26,326 nt of DNA from Bacteroidota bacterium. Lineage in GTDB: Bacteria > Bacteroidota > Bacteroidia > Flavobacteriales > Flavobacteriaceae. This document shows positions 7,901 to 14,767 of this stretch, one piece after another. Both the position numbers and the translations under genes were made by a program. The stretch lies in the NCBI GenBank assembly GCA_023390775.1, contig JAEWCF010000037.1, positions 1 to 26,326 of the forward strand, written 5' to 3'. The notes under the pieces are model-generated. The model searched no databases, was not told the DNA's origin, and saw only the letters and a program-made list of their open reading frames with translations. The first letter of the stretch is position 1; the number at the start of each line of letters is the position of its first letter.

Positions 7901-8208
7901 ACGGTCAGCTGACAGTCGTTAGTCGTCAGTCGTCAGTGTGTCCACTGATAATTGACGAATAGCTGTTTTTTTACTCGGCTATTGTCAAAGGCTATACGCA
8001 TTGCTATTACCCGAAATCATCCTGAAAGCTGACAACTGACAGCTGCCCGCTTTCTTTGCACACTTTAGTTAAAACGGGTCACTTCATCGTCTTTATCTGC
8101 AACTAATGGAAAAATTTAGGTGCGGGTGCGTGATTCTTTTAATATTGCAGTAATTTCTTAACCTTTAAGTAACAATCAGTTAATGGTTTCAGAATTAATC
8201 CCAAATCG
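7901..8208. other. 308-bp non-coding spacer between the two accessory operons
   Basis: No plausible gene was found in either strand. The first half holds the nested heptamer palindrome. The second half (8049-8208) is AT-richer and should contain the promoter of the exporter operon, but I found no full TAnnTTTG match; the nearest is TTTCTTTG at 8051-8058 with no TTG at the right distance. Two tiny frames (starting at 8106 and 8183, 15-16 codons) lack a double-glycine leader and are not called. Confidence 0.7.
7903..8048. repeat. Two opposed arrays of 7-bp repeats around a hairpin
   Basis: Downstream of the phytochrome stop, five imperfect heptamers run 7903-7937 (unit CGTCAGT, with two exact copies at 7924-7937). 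A second array at 8021-8048 carries the complementary-type unit (ACTGACA, GCTGACA). Between them, GACGAATAGC (7954-7963) and GCTATTGTC (7978-7986) can pair around a 14-nt T-rich loop with one bulge. The whole 146 bp is therefore an imperfect nested palindrome. No gene is found in it. It could be a mobile-element relic or a transcribed structured region. Confidence 0.6.
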
Positions 8209-10611
8209 ATGCTCAAAACCGACCCACAATTAAAAAGTAATGATTGCGGCATAAGCGCCATAAAAACGGTCTTTAACCTTTACGGAAAAAACATCTCCCG
8301 CAAGTACATCGAGCAGCACGTGCCACTCGAGGAGAAAGGCTCGCGCATATCTGACCTCAAGGACTTCTTTGTCAAGCATGGTTTTTCGGCCGAATTCAGG
8401 CTGCTCGACATCAATTATATCAATGGGGATACGGCTCACATCAAGGAACTGCTGCCGTTTGTCATTCCCGTAAAGCACAAGAACAGCCTGCATTATGTCG
8501 TCGCCAACGAACTCAAGGGCAGCAAGCTTAGGATATTCGATCCGGCCAAGGGAAGCCAGTATTACCTGACGATCCAGGAACTCAAGAAACGCACGCATTT
8601 CCAAAAAAACCACTGGGACCTTGCCGAGGCCGAGGACAAAATCCGCGCGATGATCTCGCAGGATCTCGGCGATTACAAGATCAACGTGAACGAGGCGCTG
8701 TCGGCAAACGGGCACGCGGGCCTTTTCAACAAGATCACGTACTTCAAATACATCAAGGGGAATTTCGGGTTCAAGGATGCCGAGGCAGAGAAGAATTTCC
8801 TGCAGGACCTGTTGAAAAACCAGGATATTTCCAGTGTCCCGATAAATTTCCGGACACTCGAACTCGACAAGGGCCGAATCCGCAACAACGCCCCGCTGAT
8901 CCTGGTGGTCAAACCGGACGCGAAGGCCGAAGAAGCCGTCAAGGCGCCCCAACCCTATCCCGAAGAACAGCGCAAAAGCCTTTACTGGCAACTCTTCAGG
9001 CAATTGGGCGACCACCGCAAACTTTGGTACATCTATATTTTTGCTGCGCTCTTTTCGGCAACCACCGCGCAAATCGCAGTTTTCACCAACCAGATCCTAA
9101 TCGACAACGTCCTGCCGACCTACAACATGAACACGCTGGTGCTGTTCGCCATAGGATTGGGGATTTACAAATTGTTCGATCTCTTCACGACGATTTACAA
9201 GAGTTTTGTGCAGATCCACCTCGGCAACGTGCTGGACCGGTATTTCCTGCTCTCGTTTGATAAAAAAATCAACCGGTCATCGTTGGCCTACATCCACAGT
9301 TACAAGAAGGGCGACCTGATGGAGCGCGTTTCCGACTCGCTCAAGCTCAAGAGCTTTTTCATGAAGTTTTTCACGGGCATCCTGGTGGACGTGATCGTGT
9401 CGGTGTATTCGCTCTGCATCCTGTTTTTCATCAACCGCAGCCTGACCATGATCGTGCTCGGGGTCATGATCCTGTTCTACATGTGGTTTAGGTTCATCAC
9501 GCCGTACCTCAAGCAAAACGAGCGCCTTCGGTACATGCGCAAGGCCGATTTCCTCTCGCGGATGATGGAAAAGGTCGAGGGCATCCAGGTGATCAAGAGC
9601 TTCAAGATCGAAAATTTCCATTCGGGGAAAATCTTCAACAGCATCAACGATTATCTGCGGATCCAGTTGCGGAACGGCTACATCGACCTCCTGAACAAGA
9701 TCGTCGTCGCATCGATCGTGATCGTCTCCTCGATCCTGATCATCGTCTTTTTGACCAAGATGGCCATCGAGACGCAATTGATCACACTGGGGCAAATCGT
9801 TACTTTCATCGCGCTGTCTTCCAAGATTTTTTCGTCCCTCAAAGGCATCCTGGACGATAACCTGACGCTTCAGGAGAACGAGGTGATCCTGCGCCGCTAC
9901 ATGGATTTCAATGAGCATACACGTGAGCCTTCCAAAAAAGGGATCCGCGATTTCAGCATCAACAAGATCGAATTCCAGGGGATCAACTACGGTTACCTTC
10001 CAAAGGAAAACGTCCTGAAAAACATCAACATCACCCTGTCAAAAGGCGAAAAGATCAAGATCGAGGGCCAGAACGGTTCGGGGAAATCGACATTCAGCAA
10101 GATTTTGACGACGCTCTACCAGCCCAATTCCGGCGCGATCCTGATCAACGGCAAGGACAAGAAATTCTACTATGAGGAGAAAGTGCGCGACAAGATCCTT
10201 TTGGTGACCAACGAAGACATCCTGTTCAACGATTCGATCCACAACAACATCGCGCTGGGCAAGGAAATCGAGGTCTCGGCGATTTTGGACAAGGCCAAGG
10301 ACATCAATTTTTACGACTTTATCGCCTCAAAGGACGACGGCCTGGATTTCATTATCAATGAGAACGGCAAGAACCTTTCGACCGGCCAGCGCAAGAAAAT
10401 CCTTTTGTTGAGGGCGCTTTTCGCCGAGGCCGAAATCGTGATCCTGGACGAGGTGCTCTCGGGCATGGACATCGAATCGCGCAACATGGTGGAATCACTC
10501 ATCGACGAGCAGCCGGGCAAGATCTTCATCATCATCTCGCACGAGCCCATCAACAACATCAATTTCACTAAAAAATACCGCATCAGCAATGGAGAGCTCA
10601 CTGTATTATAA
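8209..10611 (+). CDS. Peptidase-containing ABC transporter (C39 peptidase, membrane and ATPase domains fused)
   Basis: This 800-residue protein should cut the leader off a small peptide and export it with ATP. The N-terminal C39 peptidase has the full triad: Cys13 in SNDCG, His95 in LHYVVA and Asp111 in FDPAKG. Residues ~135-255 form a charged linker or extra domain that I do not recognise. About six membrane helices lie between ~270 and ~545. The ATPase has Walker A GQNGSGKST (620-628), signature LSTGQ (723-727), Walker B VILDE with Glu748, and switch His778. The Q-loop position reads VTNED, with Asn668 where Gln is usual. The gene overlaps the HlyD-type gene by 23 bp. The exported peptide is not encoded nearby. 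Confidence 0.92.
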   Translation: MLKTDPQLKSNDCGISAIKTVFNLYGKNISRKYIEQHVPLEEKGSRISDLKDFFVKHGFSAEFRLLDINYINGDTAHIKELLPFVIPVKHKNSLHYVVANELKGSKLRIFDPAKGSQYYLTIQELKKRTHFQKNHWDLAEAEDKIRAMISQDLGDYKINVNEALSANGHAGLFNKITYFKYIKGNFGFKDAEAEKNFLQDLLKNQDISSVPINFRTLELDKGRIRNNAPLILVVKPDAKAEEAVKAPQPYPEEQRKSLYWQLFRQLGDHRKLWYIYIFAALFSATTAQIAVFTNQILIDNVLPTYNMNTLVLFAIGLGIYKLFDLFTTIYKSFVQIHLGNVLDRYFLLSFDKKINRSSLAYIHSYKKGDLMERVSDSLKLKSFFMKFFTGILVDVIVSVYSLCILFFINRSLTMIVLGVMILFYMWFRFITPYLKQNERLRYMRKADFLSRMMEKVEGIQVIKSFKIENFHSGKIFNSINDYLRIQLRNGYIDLLNKIVVASIVIVSSILIIVFLTKMAIETQLITLGQIVTFIALSSKIFSSLKGILDDNLTLQENEVILRRYMDFNEHTREPSKKGIRDFSINKIEFQGINYGYLPKENVLKNINITLSKGEKIKIEGQNGSGKSTFSKILTTLYQPNSGAILINGKDKKFYYEEKVRDKILLVTNEDILFNDSIHNNIALGKEIEVSAILDKAKDINFYDFIASKDDGLDFIINENGKNLSTGQRKKILLLRALFAEAEIVILDEVLSGMDIESRNMVESLIDEQPGKIFIIISHEPINNINFTKKYRISNGELTVL

Positions 10612-11818
10612 CACCAAGGCGATCAATTTCATCAAGATCCTCAACCGGATCCTGATCGCATTCCTGCTCATCGTGGCCGTCATGATTTTCGCCCTCAGCA
10701 TCAATGACACCGTGACCTTTGCGGGAGGAGAGATTTATTCCGATACGCCGAAGATGAAGATCAACGCGCCTAACGAAGTTCGGGTTACCGGGGTAATGGT
10801 CAAGGAAGGGCAAACGGTCAAGAAGGGCGATACGCTTTTCCTGCTCGAGAACCAGCGGACCAAATCGGACCACGACATTTTGGTCGCCGACATCGCAGCC
10901 AGCGAGCGCAAGGTCGGGATCATCAAGAATTTGATGGCCAACACCATTGAGCGGAAGAAGTCGCTCCAGCAACTGCTCAATATCCAGAGCAACATTTACA
11001 AGACCGACCGCAAGAAGGCGGCGCAGGAAATCGCGCTCTTGAACGATAAGCTACGGCTATCGTCGCAACAGAATTCGATCCTGACCGATAAATACCGCAC
11101 CGACTCCTTGCTTTATGCCAAGGGCGCCATTTCCCGCTACGAACTCACCGAGTCCAAGAGCCGGAATATCGATAACCGCAAAGGCCAGGTGGACGTCACG
11201 GCCACTCAGCGTGTAAAGAACTACGACTACGAGAACCTGACCAACAATTACAAGATGTCCAAAAATGACCTGCGCCGCACGATCATTGACGTGGAGAACG
11301 AGATCCAGAATTACGAGCGGGAAATCCTCGAACTGGAAAACTTCATCAAGGACGGGAAATACAACCTGAACTACGTCAAGGACGAATTGGGCAAATTGGT
11401 CGTGACCTCGCCCCTTGACGGGACGGTCTCCAACCTCTTCAACACGCGCCAGAACATCGAACTGCTCAACAAGGGCGAACTCCTGTCGGTGATCGCGCCG
11501 TCTTCGGAAAAGTTCTACGCCAAGATTACCCTTGATGAAAAGGATCTGATCTACGTGAAGCCCGGGCAGGAAATCAACCTCAAACTGGATGCTTACAACT
11601 ATTACCAGTACGGGCCAATCAAGGGCCGGATCACGTATGTATCGCCGTCGGATGTGGATTCGACATTCTACTGCCTGGCATCGATCAATCGGTACAACCC
11701 CAACATCAGGCTCAAGGCCGGCTACAAGCTAAAGGGTGAAGTGATCATTGAGGAAATGCAGCTTTACCAATACATCATGAAAAAGCTATTCAACAAGATC
11801 GACAACAGCGTCAATTAA
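10589..11818 (+). CDS. HlyD-family periplasmic adaptor of a type I exporter
   Basis: The 409-residue protein has a short cytoplasmic start, one membrane helix (about 19-38), a lipoyl/barrel-sandwich segment (INAPNEVRVTGVMVKEGQTV), a long charged helical hairpin (about 90-265) and the returning half of the barrel (VVTSPLDGTVSNLF). This is the membrane-fusion layout that links an inner-membrane ABC pump to an outer-membrane channel. Its start lies within the end of the ABC gene and the TolC-type gene starts 1 bp after its stop, so the three should be made together. Confidence 0.9.
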   Translation: MESSLYYNTKAINFIKILNRILIAFLLIVAVMIFALSINDTVTFAGGEIYSDTPKMKINAPNEVRVTGVMVKEGQTVKKGDTLFLLENQRTKSDHDILVADIAASERKVGIIKNLMANTIERKKSLQQLLNIQSNIYKTDRKKAAQEIALLNDKLRLSSQQNSILTDKYRTDSLLYAKGAISRYELTESKSRNIDNRKGQVDVTATQRVKNYDYENLTNNYKMSKNDLRRTIIDVENEIQNYEREILELENFIKDGKYNLNYVKDELGKLVVTSPLDGTVSNLFNTRQNIELLNKGELLSVIAPSSEKFYAKITLDEKDLIYVKPGQEINLKLDAYNYYQYGPIKGRITYVSPSDVDSTFYCLASINRYNPNIRLKAGYKLKGEVIIEEMQLYQYIMKKLFNKIDNSVN

Positions 11819-11819
11819 A

Positions 11820-13142
11820 ATGAGAATACCCAAATCACTGATTTATAGCATTTTGTTTTTTTGTCAATTGGGAATCGCACAGGAGGCGATGACCTTTGAC
11901 GCCTGCCTCGAGCGCGCGATGCAGCAAAATCCGTCCATCCGCGCCGCACTTTACAACGAACGCATCGCCGTCCTTCAGCACAAGGCCAGTTTTGGCGGCT
12001 ATTTGCCCGTCGTCACGGCCGATGCCGAAAACCGCAACTCGTGGGGTAAGGAAATCGATTCGGACACCAACCTTTTCGTCAATGACGTTATCCGCAACAC
12101 CGAAGGGACGCTTAACGCCACTTACAACCTGTTTTCGGGCCTGACGGTTTTGCACACCATCCGCGCGGCCAAACAGGACAAGGACATCACGCGCGCCAAT
12201 ATCGAGGTGTTGCGCAACCAGGTGACCATCGAACTTGCGCAGCGTTTCATTACCATCCTATACCTGCAGGACATCATCGAGGCCAACCGGCAACAGATTT
12301 CGTCCAGCGAGAAGCAACTTGAAATTGCCCAGCTCAAATATGACCAGGGATACATTGCCGAAAGCGAACTCTTCAAGATCAGGGCGCAGAAGGCCAACGA
12401 GGAACTCACGCTTCTCACCAACGAGAACAACCTGAACGACAACATGATTTCCCTCAAGCAACTCATGGACATGCCGCTCGATACCGAACTGTTGCTTCTT
12501 AAACCGGAACTAAACCTCAATGAATTTGTCGCCGAGAGCAGCGATCCGCTCGAAATCAGCAAAAAGGCAGTGGAAATCCATCCCGCCTTCCGCGCCAGCC
12601 TGTTGCAACAGAAACGCGCCCGTACCGAACTCGCCCTGATGCGCGCCGAACGGTATCCCCAGCTCAGCCTTCGGGCGATGTGGCGCACCAATGTCAACCA
12701 TGAGATCGAGGATGAGATGCACTACCGCGACCAGATGGACGGAAACATCTCCCGCCAGTTGCGCTTCTACATCACCATTCCCATCTTCAACCAGTTCGCG
12801 ACGCATTCGCGGATCCGTTCGTCGAGATGGCTTTTCAAGCAATCGATCGTGGAAACAAAGGTCGAGGAGAACCGCCTGACCAAGGAGGTTTTGCTTGCCA
12901 TTAACAATGCCAGGACCGCGCTAAAGAAAAACGAGGCCTCCAATATCGCTTTTGATTTTTCGCAACGCAGTTTCGATGCCGACGCACTAAAGTTCGAGAT
13001 GGGCAAGATTTCCATTACCGAACTCAATACCTCCAAGATCTTGTACAACAACACCCAGGCCGACCAGATCCGTTCGCGCTACGAGCTTTTGTTCAACAAC
13101 GCGCTCATCCGGTTTTACATGGGCGAAGCCTTCACGTTATGA
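11820..13142 (+). CDS. TolC-family outer-membrane efflux protein
   Basis: The 440-residue protein starts with a Sec signal peptide (about 1-20, ending GIAQ) and then the TolC opening FDACLERAMQQNPSIRAALYNERIA. Long alpha-helical stretches rich in Gln, Ala and Glu alternate with short beta segments in two similar halves (helix pairs near 130-215 and 330-420), as expected of a trimeric outer-membrane channel. It lies between the HlyD-type gene (1 bp) and the small lipoprotein gene (4-bp ATGA overlap), making it the exit duct of the exporter. Confidence 0.92.
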   Translation: MRIPKSLIYSILFFCQLGIAQEAMTFDACLERAMQQNPSIRAALYNERIAVLQHKASFGGYLPVVTADAENRNSWGKEIDSDTNLFVNDVIRNTEGTLNATYNLFSGLTVLHTIRAAKQDKDITRANIEVLRNQVTIELAQRFITILYLQDIIEANRQQISSSEKQLEIAQLKYDQGYIAESELFKIRAQKANEELTLLTNENNLNDNMISLKQLMDMPLDTELLLLKPELNLNEFVAESSDPLEISKKAVEIHPAFRASLLQQKRARTELALMRAERYPQLSLRAMWRTNVNHEIEDEMHYRDQMDGNISRQLRFYITIPIFNQFATHSRIRSSRWLFKQSIVETKVEENRLTKEVLLAINNARTALKKNEASNIAFDFSQRSFDADALKFEMGKISITELNTSKILYNNTQADQIRSRYELLFNNALIRFYMGEAFTL

Positions 13143-13576
13143 AAAAATTCGCAATCCTGCTTCTTATGACGATCTACGGCTGTTCGGATTCCGTGTTCTC
13201 GGATTCGATGGACTTTGCCGATAACCGTTGGCCACAAACGCAGGCGCCCACCTTTGATTTTGCGGTGGACAATGCGGGATCCTATGAAATTTTCGTGGAA
13301 ATCAGCCACGTGTACGGCGGCATTCCGCTTGCCTCGGTACCGATGACGCTCGAACTGCAGGGACCGGCCTCGGAAACGTTTGATTTTGACCTGGGCATCA
13401 TTAAAGACGGGAAACACATCGGCGATTGTACCGGCGACTATTGCGACCTCAAGGTAAAAGTCGCGACCCTGGAACTTCCATCGGGCAAGTATTCCGCCTC
13501 GATCTCTCAATCGTTTGACCACGAGTATCTACCAAATGTGCTCCGTGCGGGGATCACGGTGAGTTCCGCTCAATAG
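13139..13576 (+). CDS. Small lipoprotein, GldH-like
   Basis: The 145-residue protein has a short hydrophobic leader and lipobox IYGC with Cys15 as the likely lipidated residue. The body is predominantly beta, with FDFAVDNAGSYEIFVEISHVYGGIP and a GKYSASISQ segment. The order of these features resembles the gliding-motility lipoprotein GldH, but similarity is weak and I rest it on pattern only. Its ATG overlaps the TolC-type stop (ATGA), so it is the fourth gene of the exporter operon. A role in the exporter rather than in gliding is possible. Its stop overlaps the end of birA on the other strand by 7 bp. Confidence 0.6.
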   Translation: MKKFAILLLMTIYGCSDSVFSDSMDFADNRWPQTQAPTFDFAVDNAGSYEIFVEISHVYGGIPLASVPMTLELQGPASETFDFDLGIIKDGKHIGDCTGDYCDLKVKVATLELPSGKYSASISQSFDHEYLPNVLRAGITVSSAQ

Positions 13577-14289
13577 ACCATCGAAATTTCACGGACCGCG
13601 AATCGGCGCAGGCTTCCGTTTTCGAGTTCCAGATTGAGACGGCCGTCATCGGTCACCTTTCTTACAACGGCCATGAACCGCGCGCCATCGGGTTTGGCAA
13701 ACATCGCGGCCTTGTCCTTCATGTACAACCGGGCGTGATAGGCATCCCATAAGCGATCCCTGCCGGAAGGCGTTTGCAGTTTATTTTGGATCGAAACCAC
13801 AACGGCGTGCATCAAATCTTCCCGGGATGCTTCGGTTCCTTTCTCGAGCCATATTGAGGTCGCCGATGGCAGGTCGCCGAATGTGCGCTGATTCACGTTG
13901 ATTCCGATGCCGATGATGGAATCCACCGATCCACCGATTGAATTCTCGATCAGGATGCCCGCGATCTTCCGGTTCCCTGACAGGATGTCATTGGGCCACT
14001 TGACCGAGACGCGAGGGACCTGAAGTCTGTCCAGGGATTCCGCCACCGAAAGGGCCACGGCGACGTTCAGCCCAAAGAGTTGCCGCACATTCTTCACCGA
14101 ATCGGGGATATAGATACTGAAGGTCAGGTTTTTACCGGGTTCCGAAACCCACTTTGCGCCCGCCTGTCCCCTTCCCCGGGTCTGGGTTTCGGCCACCGCA
14201 ACCGTGAAGGGATCGACGGGCCCCGATGCGGCCAAATCCTTAAGGAAATCATTGGTCGAGGGGATGGCATCGAGTTTGATAACGGGCAT
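13570..14289 (-). CDS. birA: Biotin--[acetyl-CoA-carboxylase] ligase, short type
   Basis: BirA activates biotin with ATP and attaches it to the biotin carrier of acetyl-CoA carboxylase. The start is the ATG at 14289 (MPVIKLDAIPSTNDFL); the frame extends further upstream only through non-homologous sequence. At 239 residues it lacks the N-terminal helix-turn-helix of the E. coli protein, so it is a ligase without the repressor domain. Biotin and ATP site motifs are visible: STN (11-13), TRGRGQ (37-42), KWPND (97-101), KIAGILIE (108-115) and GIGINVN (127-133). It converges on the lipoprotein gene and diverges from rsfS. Confidence 0.95.
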   Translation of the reverse strand: MPVIKLDAIPSTNDFLKDLAASGPVDPFTVAVAETQTRGRGQAGAKWVSEPGKNLTFSIYIPDSVKNVRQLFGLNVAVALSVAESLDRLQVPRVSVKWPNDILSGNRKIAGILIENSIGGSVDSIIGIGINVNQRTFGDLPSATSIWLEKGTEASREDLMHAVVVSIQNKLQTPSGRDRLWDAYHARLYMKDKAAMFAKPDGARFMAVVRKVTDDGRLNLELENGSLRRFAVREISMVY

Positions 14290-14331
14290 CGGAAATAATT
14301 TGGAAACAGCTTTTAATCTTATGTTAAGGTT

Positions 14332-14366
14332 CAAATTTAACCACAAAAATTGATAACTTTGTCCAA
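14332..14366 (-). promoter_or_regulatory. Probable birA promoter
   Basis: On the minus strand TAAATTTG (14339 down to 14332) matches TAnnTTTG. A TTG lies at 14366-14364, with a 24-nt spacer, one longer than the usual range. Transcription would start about 37 nt before the birA ATG. Confidence 0.45.
14354..14361 (+). promoter_or_regulatory. -7 element of the rsfS promoter
   Basis: TAACTTTG matches the TAnnTTTG consensus exactly. The expected TTG is replaced by TTC at 14330-14332 (21-nt spacer). It lies inside the spacer of the divergent birA promoter, so the two polymerase sites overlap. Leader about 15 nt. Confidence 0.6.
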
Positions 14367-14381
14367 TACTATAATTTATAA

Positions 14382-14753
14382 ATGACTAAAAAAGCAAGCA
14401 ACAACGATGTACTTTTAGCCAATATCATCAAAGGAATAGAGGAAGTAAAAGGAAATGACATTGACATTCTGGACCTGAGAGCAATCGACACCGCAGTCTG
14501 CGACTACTTTATCATCTGCAACGGAAATTCAAATACCCAGGTTAACGCCATCGTTAACTCGGTTCAAAAAACAGTATCCAAAGAATTGAAAGACAAACCC
14601 TGGCACGTTGAAGGCACTGACAATGCCGAATGGGTGCTGATGGATTATGTCAACATTGTCGTGCATGTCTTCCAGAAGCACATCCGCGAATATTACAACA
14701 TTGAGAGCCTTTGGGGTGACGCGAAAATCACCACGATCGCCAACAAGTATTAA
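14382..14753 (+). CDS. rsfS: Ribosomal silencing factor RsfS (Iojap/YbeB)
   Basis: RsfS binds ribosomal protein uL14 on the large subunit and blocks subunit joining when nutrients are short. The 123-residue protein carries the family blocks CDYFIICNGNSNTQVNAI, KPWHVEG and NAEWVLMDYVNIVVHVFQ, followed by REYYNIESLWGDA. Length and order are typical. ftsH follows after 14 bp, so the two are probably co-transcribed. The visible -7 box lies about 20 bp upstream of the ATG. Confidence 0.96.
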   Translation: MTKKASNNDVLLANIIKGIEEVKGNDIDILDLRAIDTAVCDYFIICNGNSNTQVNAIVNSVQKTVSKELKDKPWHVEGTDNAEWVLMDYVNIVVHVFQKHIREYYNIESLWGDAKITTIANKY

Positions 14754-14767
14754 TCCGAGCTTTATTA

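Noticed and set aside
8106..8153. Tiny frame MEKFRCGCVILLILQ as a possible peptide substrate of the exporter
   Set aside because: It has 15 codons, no double-glycine leader and no promoter match; it is too short to defend.
8230..9072. Long minus-strand open frame (280 codons) opposite the C39 transporter
   Set aside because: It is antisense to a gene with clear domains, and its translation has no recognisable motif. Long antisense frames are expected from the codon bias here.
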